In this document: one piece after another, positions 46,078 through 58,056 of the stretch
How positions within the stretch are numbered: the first letter of the stretch is position 1
How the letters are laid out: every line of letters begins with the position of its first letter
Source: Calycina herbarum
Taxonomy: Eukaryota > Ascomycota > Leotiomycetes > Helotiales > Pezizellaceae
Direction: 5' to 3'
DNA: 64,000 nt
Assembly (NCBI GenBank): GCA_001414485.1
Contig: LLEY01000172.1
Span: 61,274 to 125,273, forward strand
Made by a program: the position numbers and the translations under genes
The notes under the pieces: generated by a model
Told to the model about the DNA's origin: nothing
What the model saw: the letters and a program-made list of their open reading frames with translations, nothing else
Database searches by the model: none

Positions 46078-48312
46078 ATGTCTCAAGATCCGTTCAGAGA
46101 TCCCAATGGATCTCAAACTTCCAGTTCTATAGGAAATCGTTCAAGCCATGCAGAAAGCACAGCCCCGCAAGAAAAGATAGTTGTTAATTCCCCTCGAAAA
46201 TCAGTCCCATTATCAAAACTTGCGACAGGTGGGATGGGTGGAATCCCACCTCCACAAGCTCTACTTCCTACACCTACCCAAGGTTCCAACCACCATCGAC
46301 AGGAACCTTCCCGTTATACGTCGCAAAACCAAATTGATGCCATTGATCACATCACACCAATCCCACGAATAGGTCAGGTGAACTCTCAACGCTCCTCTTA
46401 TGGCGGAGGTACATCTTCAGGCGATGAGTCTACATCTTCCGGACTGTCTGAAAGGAGACCAATTCCAGAGCCATTGGACCGTCGACCAGAAAAGGTCAAG
46501 TCAGGACATAGGTGGATTGTTACAACAAAATGGATTTTCATCACCACATTGATTGGCATGAAGTAGGGTTTTCCACGTCATACCAGAAGAATAGTTGCTA
46601 ACCCCGAGTTCGTAGTGCACTCTTCATATTCGCAACATGGTGGTGGCCCAAGTACTATTATATTTTCCTCCCTTTAATAACTATCACCGTCGCCCTCAAT
46701 TGTATCATGGTGTTTTCGGTAATATTCCACGTCATCTTTCGAAAGGCTGTTCCGGAAAAGTTGGAGATACCGGCAGAGCCCGAGAGTATGGTTTTACTTT
46801 TACCATGCTACAACGAAACGCATGACGAGCTTGTCAAGTCTCTTGACTCTCTTGTAGCTCAAACCGGAATTGACGAAAACAAAAAGGCAATCATGATCAT
46901 TTGCGACGGGAAAGTTCGTGGACCCGGGATGGAGAAAACCACCGCTGATTACTTGCTGGAGGACATCTTGAGCGATTCTGTCTCTCGAGAGTACATCACC
47001 GACGCTTACACATCGTGGGATCATAGCGAAATGGACATTCTAGTTCAAAAGGGGAGCTACGGTGGCATTCCTTACATCTGTGTCATCAAGCAATCGAATA
47101 GAGGGAAAAGAGATGGACTTATTCTCATTCGATCATTCCTCTACAACTTCAACATCCGAGAATCGAAACCAGCTGTTATTTTATCTTCATACTTTTTCGA
47201 CCTCATGGTTGCCTTCCTTCTTCAGGCGGGCTTTTCGAAAGTCGATATCCTCATCGGAATGGACGCAGACACGTTTTTCGAACCAATTTGCATCTCAGAG
47301 CTCATCAAGCAATCTCACTACAAACACACTGTGGGGGTATGCGGTTATGTCGCTGTCGACTTCCAAGGACACAATTGGAGTCCGTGGAGACTCTACCAGA
47401 ATGCCGAGTATACCATTAGCCAATGTCTTCGGAGACTACATCAATCGATTGCCACGCACAAAGTCTCTTGTCTTCCGGGTTGCTGTCAACTATTGAAAGT
47501 ATGCGAGACGACATGCGGGGATCGCGTTCTTCTCGAAAGATTCGGTTATCATCCGAGAGTAACGGACAATTTACTCAAGCAAATACGAGCTACAGCAAGT
47601 GAGGATCGAAATCGTAAGTTCATAGCCAAGAAATTCTGCATTCGTAGTGCTGACTTCCCCTCTTCTAGATGTCTGCCTGATGTTGTCAACCTTTCCCAAA
47701 GCACGCACACGGCAAGCCCTCAACGCTCGTGCTTACACCGACGTACCTCACTCCTGGTCGGTATTCCTTTCTCAGCGCAGACGTTGGACTTTGGGAGCTA
47801 CGTCCAATGATCTCTTCCTCGTATTTGCGCCTGGCGTTATGTGGTTCGAACGCACCCTTGCGGTCGCTAATGTCCTTACCTGGATACTAAATCTTTTCAT
47901 TGTATCATGCATCGCAAGCTTCATCAAAGCATGTACCTGTAAGCCTCCAATACTTTTCAAAATCTCATGATTTCATTGCTTACCAGATTTAGTTGTACAT
48001 TACACTTTAATTTTGGCCTTCGTATCTGTCATGCTACTGCCACTCGTTTATTATATTCTCATCATTGTATGGCAGCCTCGAGGCGTAAAAGAAAGAGTGC
48101 AATATATGTTGGGGCTGCTCATGTATTTTTTCATTGGTCCATTTCTCAATGTCATTGTCCTTGTTTACGCATTGTGGTCGATCGATAATTTCGCATGGGG
48201 AAAGACAAGAAAGGTGGTGGAGCCAATCGAAGGGACTGAGAATGAAAAATCCGAGGTTACGGCAAAGAAGCCGTCTGGAACTGCTCCATCTGGCGATTTG
48301 GAGGCACAGTAA
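46078..48312 (+). CDS. Chitin-synthase-like family 2 glycosyltransferase
   Basis: Four exons: 46078-46562, 46616-47613, 47669-47938 and 47987-48312. Introns are 53, 55 and 48 nt. About 692 aa. The first ~140 residues are disordered (Ser/Pro/Gln-rich). Two membrane helices follow (WIFITTLIGMNALFIFA and IFLPLITITVALNCIMVF). The catalytic domain has LLLPCYNETHDELVKSLDSL, CDGKV, KQSNRGKRD, the DxD-type GMDADTFFEP, SCLPGCCQL, an EDR motif (ASEDRNHVCL) and the product-binding QRRRWTLGATSN. C-terminal membrane helices then lead to IDNFAWGKTRK, akin to the DFSWG motif of chitin synthases. Size and order match a compact chitin synthase without myosin-motor or cytochrome-b5 domains. It probably polymerises UDP-GlcNAc or a related UDP-HexNAc(A) and extrudes the chain at the plasma membrane. 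Exact class is uncertain. Confidence 0.9.
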
Positions 48313-49321
48313 TTTTTAATTGGTCCAATTTTACAAGGAATGGATGGGATGGGTTGGTAATAATTTATATTTTCAAAAAGTTAGTTGATATTTGATATTG
48401 TTGCAACAATTCCTGTGGAGAAAGGAGTGAATATTCAAAGTTTGAAGTGAGAGCTCGCAAGGTACGGAGACGCACCCGTAGAATAATTCATTATTGCCTC
48501 CTGCCGAGAAACCCCTTTTCCCCTTTTCTACGCCAAGCGAATCGAGTAAAAGAAGCGATTGGGCAATACCCCGCCATCCCCCCTGATATCATCAGCCCAC
48601 CCCCACACCATCCACCCAGTTTCACCTCCACACTGACACATAACCTTTCACAATGCGGAGAACCCAACAGACACGCCTTTCCAATTTTTTCTTTCCAATT
48701 TTCTCTTTCCTTTGAACCTCGTATTGATAGAGTCTCGAACATCTCGAAAGGAGGGGGACACATCTTGGCCTGCATGTTGATGATGCAGGGAAAACGCATC
48801 AAAAATGTCGTGACGGGCACCACGAAATCATAAGTCCTCACGTCATTTTCGTTGGACCGCCTCACGTTCTCTGCACGTTCCATTTAACTCGTTGTCTGGT
48901 GGGTTTACTTTCTCGTCGCTTCCCGGCGATGATCAATGATGCAGCCAAGAAAGTGACAAGTTCTGTTTTCTGCAAAGCTCAGCTCATTCGGGTCGCTTGG
49001 CAAGACAGCTGCTTGGAGCTTACCGCTCATGCCGTTTCCTTGCTACTCGTTCTAGAAATAGCCTCAGCCTCGTAAACCACTTTTTCCTTTTGGGGATCTC
49101 TAGAGATTTGTTGTCAAGTGGCGTGGATGGGATCTCTTTTGTTGAATTGTTGTTTGTCTCAGTTGATGAAATCTCTGATATTGACGGGGATCGAGGCCTG
49201 AAGGGGTGGGTATCAGGGAATTGCGTGCTTCAGGAATTTGGGGGCAAGGAATTCTCCTCTTGTATTTTTCGAGGGAAGGAATCTTTCTCTTTGAGGTCAT
49301 TCAGACACTCAAATTATCACA
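48313..49321. other. Intergenic region upstream of deacetylase 1
   Basis: About 1 kb. 3' UTR of the glycosyltransferase, then C-rich/T-rich sequence (48,490-48,720) and the probable promoter and leader of the first deacetylase. No supported gene. Confidence 0.55.
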
Positions 49322-50943
49322 ATGGTTAATTTACAGAATTTTACGCTTTCGTTTTTTTCTCTTGTTGGAATAGTTACTGCTCATGGCGGAGGAATTGGAA
49401 TATTTGGAGGTGCTCCTGAAGTTCTCAATGCTCTATTACCACGATTCCCGCCATATCATCACCCTCGAAGAGAAGTTAACGAGCGATTTGAGATGAGCGA
49501 TGTCTTTCCTGGGTCATTTCTTAATGAAAGAGCTACGGCTGCACAAAAATTGACCTGTGGGGTTGTAAACGGGACCTGCCCAGCAGGGTATTGCTGTTCG
49601 ATAGGAGGCTTCTGGTAGGCATTTCTCTCTCAAAGATCCCAACACACACGTAGCTAACGAAGGTATAAAGTGGAAAAGACTTTCACTACTGTTCTGGTCC
49701 CGCTTGCCAACTCTCCTACGGCGATAAATGCGATGGCAACACTGCTCCTAATGGGACACATACAAAAGATGTTCCACGTCCAAAACTTGGGAATCTCACA
49801 TATGGCGGGGTGGGAATTTATAAGTGTACGAAAAAGAATGTGGTTGCTTTGACTTTTGGTAAGTGAGAACTGTTTCTGCAGTCGCGGATAATACTTCCTT
49901 TTCGCTTCTTGAACCCCTTCAAAGTTTCAGTAGAAAAATTGCTAACTCTAATATTCTACAATAGATGACGGACCATACATTTATACAACCGCTGTACTCG
50001 ACATTCTCGCCGAATACAACGCCAAAGCCACTTTCTTCATCACAGGCAACAATATGGGAAAGGGAGCCATGGATAACGAATCGACGGGTTACCCACAGAT
50101 AATCCAGCGAATGCATAAAGAAGGTCACCAAATAGGTATGCCATTCCAACAAGCTCCCCAAATAACTGCTAATTTCCAAAGCGAGCCACACATGGACACA
50201 TCAAAACCTCAGCGCAATTACTCAAAGCCAAAGAGAGAATCAGATGTATTTTAACGAAATGGCCTTTCGAAATATTTTGGGTTTTTTCCCAACATACATG
50301 CGCCCGCCATATAGCGAAGCAAACAATGAGACCCAAAAGATGTTGTTAGACATGGGATATCACAACATACTATATAATGTTAATTCTAATGGTAAGCCAT
50401 CTACTTCTCTAGACCTTATCCTCGTACTCTCAACACAGGCTGACCAAGGTAAAGATTACGACAACGATAAACCCGAAACCATTCAGAACGCGAAGGATGA
50501 GATCAACAAGCAATTCGCAACAACAAACGCAAGTGCCGGTTACCCAGCCAATTTCATCGAAATCGCCCACGATATCCATGAGCAAACTGCTCACAATTTG
50601 ACTCGTTTCACGCTTGAGCGGATGAAGACACTTGGTTTTGGGACGTCAATTACTGTGGGAGAATGTCTGGGTGATCCTGCAGATAATTGGTATCGCAGTG
50701 CGAGTGGAGCTCCAGTAGGGGCTGCAGTTTCAAGGACACTTGTAAGTTGATGAGTGAGAGCCTTTGAGAGAACGGTATACTAATTTTGAGTAGGCAAATG
50801 TAAGTCCGACAGCAATCCCAAGCAGTGGACCGAGTAGCACTGCGACCAGTAAGAGTTTTGCTGAGCCTACGGGAATGGTTGGAGACACGAAATTTGGACT
50901 CATGTTGGGTGTTGCGGGACTTGCTGCTGTGGGGTTGTATTAA
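49322..50943 (+). CDS. GPI-type chitin/polysaccharide deacetylase with one CBM18
   Basis: Six exons: 49322-49614, 49671-49858, 49965-50135, 50182-50391, 50449-50741 and 50794-50943. About 434 aa. A signal peptide (LSFFSLVGIVTAHG) and a short pro-region precede a CBM18 chitin-binding module (CGVVNGTCPAGYCC to ACQLSYGDKC). A NodB/CE4 domain follows: motif 1 LTFDDGPYIYT (metal Asp about 161-162), motif 2 SHTWTH (metal His 220 and 224), motif 3 RPPYSEAN, and late motif EIAHDIHEQT. The C-terminus has a Ser/Thr/Pro-rich stem and a hydrophobic tail (GLMLGVAGLAAVGLY), typical of a GPI signal. It would deacetylate GlcNAc residues of chitin-like polymer at the cell surface. The intron 50392-50448 (57 nt) has no in-frame stop. 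Its acceptor at CCAAG is my choice because it restores the domain spacing seen in the paralogue; an acceptor at 50438 would need another donor. Confidence 0.9.
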
Positions 50944-51854
50944 TGAGATTAGAATAAATTGGAGTTAATAGTCAAGATTGTTTTTAAAGTAAACAGCAAG
51001 ATACTCACTAGTCATTTAAAATAGTCTAAATAATGAAGAAGCTCGATATTTACAATTGCAAAGAAGCGAAAGAATTATCCCGTCAAATTCCAAAAAAGAA
51101 TTGCTCGATATCAGATTCGAACTGATGACCTCTTCTGTACTGTCGCAAACCCCATCCTCGCAGCTATAACTTCCTTGAAACACCATGATCAACTACTGGG
51201 GGAGCTAGCAAAGGCAATAACTTACGTACATCCATTTGCCAAGTACCTCCTAGGCCAGGTAACCAGGAACTTCATGTGTGCAAATCCGAAAAGAGGGCTT
51301 GGAAAGGTACATATGCTGAAGCGCCTTACCACTGGGCCAACCGGACTTTTAATTTTATTTGCGAGCAGAATTACTTATTTTGTGTTATCGAAATGTCAAA
51401 TTTGGGTGAATAGGCTCCCCCCACAGTGACGGAGTTGTACTCTCATTCGTTTCCAAGAGTTTCTCCCTTGGCGTTATTCTTAAGAGAGAATTATTCCAGC
51501 ACAATTAGAAATATTGTTCGTGAAGGTTTAATAAAACGATATCCTTGTTCTCCTAAAGCTTCTTGAACAATGTGTGAAAGTATCTTATAGATTCCTAAGA
51601 AACGGAGGAGGCGTTCGTGGGGACAAAGCCCCGATATCTTACATATTTCCATCAAAGCACTTCAAGAAATGTCTCATTAACAATGTTATTAATGTTTGAA
51701 ATTATTTTGGGATTAGATTAACAAGAACAAATATTGACTATATCCAAGAGCTTCAGTGAAGCGCAAACTGCAATGTCGAAATGTATGTTGCCAGAGGAAA
51801 TAAGAAATCCAAGGTTTATATCATGTGACGATCTCCGAGTTACCGACCCGCTTC
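50944..51854. other. Intergenic region between convergent deacetylase genes
   Basis: About 900 bases holding both 3' UTRs. On the minus strand near 51,105-51,132 a perfect T-arm-like hairpin ATCAG-TTCGAAT-CTGAT is followed by ATCGAGCA, as at the end of a tRNA. No matching 5' acceptor, D-arm or anticodon arm could be folded, so this is at most a tRNA-derived remnant. Confidence 0.45.
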
Positions 51855-54222
51855 TCAAGTACAAGTACCAAAAGAAGCTTGACAACCAGTCCCACAATAT
51901 GCCGTCGTAGCTCCACAGAAGCCGTACAAGCTACAACATGTCCCAAATGTTGACCCCGCGCATGTAATGCCATTGCCGCAAGAACCGTCAGTAGATACTC
52001 TGGTGGTTCCCGACGGACTTGGACTACATTCGTTAGCAACTTTCCAATGTGTTGCCTCAAAACAAAAATACAGAGACACAAGAGAGATTGGGATAACTTA
52101 CGCGTTACAAGTACCAAAACTAGGCTGGCAGAATGAGCCACAGTGATCTAGAGAGGTGCCACAAAACCCATATCTGGAGCAACTAAGAGCACGAAGTCAG
52201 TATTGCCATTACCAAAATTGTGCCTGAGGATGAAGAAGAGCAAAATCGGAGTCTCAAGGAAGAAAGAACTCGGATAATACCCACCAATTCCCGTAAGTTG
52301 AACCTTGACATGTTTTGCCCGTCCCACATTTGCCATCAGTAGATACTACTAAGCTAGTAGTTGGTGTAGCTGATGATGAAGTGGTTGAAGGTCGATTTGA
52401 AGAGGTTGGAGATGTTGTTGAAGAACGAGTAGTGCCTGACGACGATGTAGCAGGTGATGTTGTCGAAGAACGACTAGTCACTGTGGAAGGTGGAACAGAA
52501 GACGAACTACTTGGTTTTGGGGTAGATGCTGCGCTTGAAGATGGCAGTACAGTAGAAGAGGCCCTTTATATTGTGAGCTACCAAGAAATCATACAACGTA
52601 GCCAGACACTTACACAACACAGCTTCCAAATTGTGGTTGACACCCAACACCGCACCAAGCATCCGTACTCCCACAGTGGTTGTATTGACTGCCTGCAACA
52701 AATTAATACACGTTGTTCTCGTTAAATCAGGAGCCGAAAGAAGTGACAAGGAGTAGAACTTGCTCCCCACCACAAATGTTTGGAATTCAAAAGGATAACC
52801 TAGGGGAATGGCTGCTTACAACAGTTGCCAAACACAGAACCTTGACACGTGATGCCAGCTCCACAGGTTCCATCCGTGCTCACTTGTAAGGCAGGAGGAG
52901 CATCACAGGTCACAGCCGATCCCGCGGCTCTATACCAATTTTCTGGGGGATCATTGAGACAAGCCCCCACGGTTGATGCTACATAGCCATTTGAAGCCAT
53001 GGTGTCAAGCATGAACTTCACCAAACTGTAAACCGTTTGATAGTGTGTGTCATGACTAAGTTCAAGTACGTTGCTGGGATGTGGACTAACGTAGTTTGAG
53101 AAATAGTTCTTCGAATTCTGGATAAGTGTCGGGGAATCGTTGGCATAGTCAAAAGTATCCAGGTCATAGTAAATCGCGTGATATCCAAGAGCTCCGAGTT
53201 TGGTAAAGCAAGCCGCGTTACAGTCAACATAGGGAGGCCGCATGTATGTGGGAATGACACCAAGGATATTTCGAAAAGCCATCTCATTGTAAATCATTTG
53301 GTTATTGAAGTCAGTAGCCGAAAGGCTGTTGAGGTTTTGATGAGTCCATCTATATTGAAGTGTCAATTTCATCATTGAAAAATGGTTCTGTCAGGTTGAA
53401 ATTGGAAACACCTCCCAAATAGAGCGAGAAAAACAGAGTGGCTTGGTAGCAACAAAGACATCGAGGGAAATCAATTAAACTTACGTGTGTGATGCAATTT
53501 GGTGACCGCTATCTTTCATTCTTTTGATGATGGTTGGATATCCCGTGGTGCAATTATCGATCGCTCCTTTTCCCAGGTTGTTCCCAGCTAAAATTGGTTA
53601 GCCTCTTTTACTGAAGCAGGTGTTATATCTTACTTATGAAAAACGTGGCCTTGGCATTGTACTGATCAAGAAGGTCGAGGAGTGCTGTGGTGTAGATATA
53701 AGGACCGTCATCAAATGTAAGAGCAACGACATTAGGTTTGCTGCAGCTATTTATTCTGGTGCCATAAGGCGCACTCCCAACAAGAGTCCGCGAAACACCA
53801 GATGTTGAGCCACCAGAAGGGACTTGATTGGCATCGCAAGCCGGTCCATACAAGAATTGGCAATCTGGACCGGAACAAAAGCTCGATCCTTGGCCACAAG
53901 TTCTGACATTGAGATTAGAACTTAGAAGGTGTTTTCCTCAATCACCCTAAAGACTGATGACTTACCCTCCAGATGAGCAACAGAAACCGGGGGGGCAGTT
54001 TCCAACTCCCGGTCCGCAATTCTGACGTTTGATATGCAAACTTGGTTCTCTTTTCCCAAACACATCTGCGTATTCTGGGACTTTGACCGCTGGAAAGGCA
54101 CTGCGGGAGCGTAATTTGCTTGCGAGGTGGCCTCCTCCCACAAATTTGGGAAAGCCACTACCACCCTCGCTATGAGCAAGGATCATGGGGATCAGACCCA
54201 GCCAGAGGTAGAGCTTTGCCAT
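51855..54222 (-). CDS. Secreted polysaccharide deacetylase with four CBM18 modules
   Basis: Eight minus-strand exons: 54222-53966, 53902-53634, 53587-53485, 53349-52820, 52692-52614, 52563-52285, 52182-52102 and 52023-51855. All phases match. About 588 aa. Signal peptide (LYLWLGLIPMILAHS), pro-region ending near KR, then CBM18 number 1 (CGPGVGNCPPGFCC). The NodB/CE4 domain has LTFDDGPYIYT (Asp about 150-151), SHTWTHQN, RPPYVDCN and ELSHDTHYQT. After it comes CBM18 number 2 (CGAGITCQG...SQYNHCG). A Ser/Thr-rich linker follows (for example RSSTTSPATSSSGTTRSS). The protein ends with CBM18 numbers 3 (CGTGKTCQG...SRYGFCG) and 4 (CGNGITCAG...SLYGFCG), closing GTCT and stop. No GPI-like tail, so it is probably released or held by chitin binding. 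Convergent with its paralogue at 49.3-50.9 kb. Confidence 0.9.
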
Positions 54223-55619
54223 TATCGCGAATTATTCAAGCAGTAAAGAGAAGGAAAATCAAAGGGAGTGAACTCAATTTGATCGTCGGGTGATTGTCAG
54301 ATGATTTGGGACCTGGGGCTAGCATACAAATGAAAGCTCTCCTATACCATAAAAAGGAAAAGTGCAAAAGTGCCAACCCCTTATGGCTGCCGCAGCGCTT
54401 GTAAGAATACGCCACGTCTCTTCCCTAAAATTTCTTCAATTAACTTGATTCAAAAAATATGACCACATTGTTGCTGTCAAAAATCGAAGAAGCGAAGAAA
54501 ACAAAATAAAAAAAGCCACGGCGCGGTCATCTGCAAAGAATACGAGGCCTTAAGGTTTCCAATCCTATCAAAGTTTGGGTCATCAAAGGGCTTGCATTGT
54601 AGTCCTAATGATGCCATTGGGGGCCAACTATAGCCAAGCTGCACATGCAGCCACTATTGAATCAGAATTTTGACTGTTGATCGAGTTTTGAAAGTCCATG
54701 AGGTTGCGGTGAGTCGCCCGGGAGCCCGGCTCGCTGAAAACCTGAATAAGCTCACTATCACGCTTTCCCCTCCATCATGATACCTCACCTCGTTCCTGCA
54801 TGTAGGGTCAGTCACCCTCGAGTGTGCGTGGTGATATTTCGATATTCCAAGAGATGGAGAACAAATAATCTCAGCTGTCGGAAGAACTCTGCCGCGGAAA
54901 TAGGGGCTGGGGGCGGCTCGTCGTCAGCTGACCATATCTCACTTGGGTATAGCGAATTTGTTCAAATCTCCAGAGAAAACAATGTCTCAACATGGAAAGG
55001 GAATTAGTAACAATCATAATGAGATTTTTACACCAATGAAAAAAACAACGCTCCGAATTGGGATATCGTATGAGCTGACATATGCCACCCTTGCATAACT
55101 TGGCATAAAACTTCAAGCATCTCTTCACCAATGATCAGCCCCACGAGAAAACCATTCTAACACATTCGATACTCTATATTGACACACCTGCAAGTTGACT
55201 TGTGACACCTAGAGGTGAGACTTTTAGGCCTGAACACGTCACTTAAGGATGATTCTCCTTGGGCCTCATTATCCCAAAATTGCCTTGTCTTAGCTGATCT
55301 ACATGAAGCCTGGCAATGTCCCGAGTGGGAATTGCAATTTATGTTTCATCATTCTCGTGGTAGTGGCTGAGTCGATTACTTTCTCCTCGCTTATTCGGGT
55401 ATGTTGTACTGTTTTTAGCCCTGTGGTGCTGTCTGTGTAAGTGAAATGTACACAGCCTCACTCATACTGCCGTCACTGAGTTGTCAAGCGTCAAAAAATA
55501 ACCTCTATTTCCAAATGAAAAAGCAATACACACTGTTCTTTACAATAAACTTGGGTTTTCTCTATTTTCTTCGACCAATCCGCATTGGATTCGGCTTTTC
55601 TAAACCACAATCTTTGGAT
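54223..55619. other. Divergent promoter region deacetylase 2 / GH16
   Basis: About 1.4 kb between two diverging starts. The GH16 frame is open upstream to 55446 with earlier ATGs, but the signal peptide begins at 55620, so this part is taken as leader. No other gene seen. Confidence 0.55.
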
Positions 55620-57005
55620 ATGCATCGTTTGGTTTTAACATGCCTGGCTATCTTCTCGTTTCTTCCCTTCGCAAAAGCACAGAAAGATAATGGCGACCAG
55701 TGTGATTGTTTCAAAACAAATGGATCTTCCGCGTCATATTTCAAATACCATCGCTTCTTTGACTATCGCAATGTTCCCTCGGCACTCACTTCCCAGCCAG
55801 CTGTCGTAACACAATCATCAGAAGATAAGAATGACGTCGTAACGAGTTCGTTCTTCTCAGACTCATTGTGGACCAATGATTGGGATGTACAGACATGGGA
55901 CAACAGTGAAAGTGTCAGTGATTCTGGGTCAGATGCTCATGCACTTATGAGATATTCCAAAAATAACGTATACATTGGTGATTCATACCCCATCGTTCAT
56001 TATTTGCATATATACTGACGTCTTACAGAACGAAGTTCTGATACTGGAATACCCTCTTCCAATACCCACCTTACCCTTCGCACTACACGTACCAAACAAT
56101 TTCAATCCGCTGCCGAAATAGACACCGTCTCCAAAAACTTTCAGTACATTTCCATACGGTACTTAGCCCGAGTAGTTGGCTCTCAAGGTGCCTGTGCAGG
56201 GTTGTTTACCTGGTACTGTCCGGATCTTTGTCGAAGTCCATCTTCTCCCCTCGTGGAAGAGGCCGACATCGAAATTCTAACCTCTGATCCGCCCCAAAAC
56301 ATACATTTCACGAACCAACCTTCAGAATCCCCCACAGGGAAGACGGTCAAAGAAGCAACTCGTAATGCAACACTTCCGGCGGGTATAAAATGGAATGAGT
56401 GGAATGAATATCGTTATGACTGGACATTGGGAATGAGTAAGTCAAGCTTTCTTGGTTTATTTCCTCTCCTCAAGTGCTGGTTTTGTTTGACCGTGGAGGT
56501 TGCGAGAGTTAAGAGTTTAATTTTCTGCTCTCCTAAATCGATAATACTTTCAATTTCCCCGACTTCTTCTGCATAGTTTCCTTAAAAAGTACTGACTACG
56601 ATGTCCTGGGAAACAGGTACATGGTATGTCAATGGGCAAAATGTAGCAAGTATTTCCTTGCAGGCACCCAAAAAACCAGCGGGCTTAATTATGAATATAT
56701 GGAGTAATGGGGGGAGTTGGACAGGCAATATGACTGTGGGTGACTCGTCGTACTTACAGATACAGTGGATTGATATGGTGTATAACACGTCTGGTCCTGT
56801 TGCTGGCTCGACCGTGAAGCGTGAGGGCTTGGAGAATTATTCACCTCTGGGATCACGAGCAAGTTCAGCACCGGCTTGCAAGGTTGTATGCAATGTGAAC
56901 ACAGAAACAAATCCGGGAACGCCGGTTGTGGCAGCTAGTATGGCGTTCCGAAGTCATATTACTACTTGGGCTTATGTATTGACTTTTATGGTTGCAATAA
57001 TATAA
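55620..57005 (+). CDS. GH16 family glucanase/transglycosylase, GPI-type
   Basis: Three exons: 55620-55977, 56029-56436 and 56617-57005, with introns of 51 and 180 nt. About 384 aa. A signal peptide (LVLTCLAIFSFLPFAKA) is followed by a Cys-containing N-terminus (GDQCDCFKTNG). The catalytic motif EEADIEIL fits the GH16 pattern ExDxE (Glu about 197, Asp 199, Glu 201). NEYRYDWTLGMSTWYVNGQNV and MNIWSNGGSWTGN are further beta-jelly-roll marks. The C-terminus is hydrophobic (TTWAYVLTFMVAII), a probable GPI signal. GH16 members at the fungal surface cut or transfer beta-glucans, and the CRH subgroup links chitin to glucan. The exon 2-3 join (GM-STWYV) was chosen because it restores the family sequence; CTGAC before the CAG acceptor supports it. 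Last member of the polysaccharide gene run. Confidence 0.88.
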
Positions 57006-58056
57006 CAGCATATTTTACTCCGCGTATTTAGTTGTGACTCGATTTGATCTTCAACTCAATTATGTGTGACTCTGAAAGCACAACTACGCATGCCCTCGTA
57101 CATCAGCCTAATCTATTCAAGAGACTGGTGATAATAAGAATAAAGTACATTAAATTCTCCAAAGCATTCCACACAAGGGGTAAATTTGCTCGAAGCTTTT
57201 AATATAATTTTGTTTTTGCGGGGCTCTTACATGCAATTAGAGCATACGCACAAGATCGAAAAGGAAGGGCAAAGTAGTACATCAGATACAATCAAGTGAA
57301 GAAAGCATGTTCAAAGAGTATGTAAGCTAACATAAAATTGGTTTCCTGTTCTCATGGTCCTCTTAATACAAATTTCAAGTCTCTGAGCTTCCCGTTCAAG
57401 TATTTTGTATGTAGCTACCAATGGCGTTCAGGGTGCTTGGTAAACGGCAAGTTGTCTAGTCTTCCTCTGAACCTCCAATTCACAACAATAGCGCGATTCC
57501 GTAGTATCGCCCGCTTATATATTTTCGCTTAAGGATCGTGATTCGTGAAGCTCAAATCCCTAGGGTGGAAAACAGTGGCGACTATAGTCCTTTCAGTTTC
57601 GGAAGAAATAGCCCTTTCGGGCTTGAAGGAAGACTCGCCAAATCAGCAGATGATGAGAACTTTTCATAGAGACAATAAATATGATAAAAGTGTCGAGCAT
57701 GCAGTCTTAAAGTCTTGCAAAATATCAAAAACCAAAAAACATACAAATCCTTCAGTAATTTTGCAATTCTCTAGCTGACTTCACAAGTGAATTGCTTTGC
57801 TTAAGCTACTGGTTTACACTCCTGTATCTTATGCAGTTTGTTGTGTCCATTCACTTTGATACCCCGCACTGCTTGTTACTGAGGCGCAGTAGTCCGTGAT
57901 ATTAAATTCGGACGAGCTACCATAGCTTACTTGCTACTTCAGTACATCTTAATCCTGTTTTAATGCACAACTCTGATGCTCATAACAACAATCATGGTCT
58001 TTTTACAGCACCATCTCTGAACCTTCCTACGCATTACGGAAACGCAAAATTCAACA
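57006..58056. other. Intergenic region downstream of GH16
   Basis: About 1 kb, AT-rich, without a supported gene. Probably the 3' UTR of GH16 and the promoter of the next gene. Confidence 0.55.

Noticed and set aside
55446..55619. Upstream in-frame extension of the GH16 gene
   Set aside because: The signal peptide begins at the ATG at 55620; the upstream part would place it internally.
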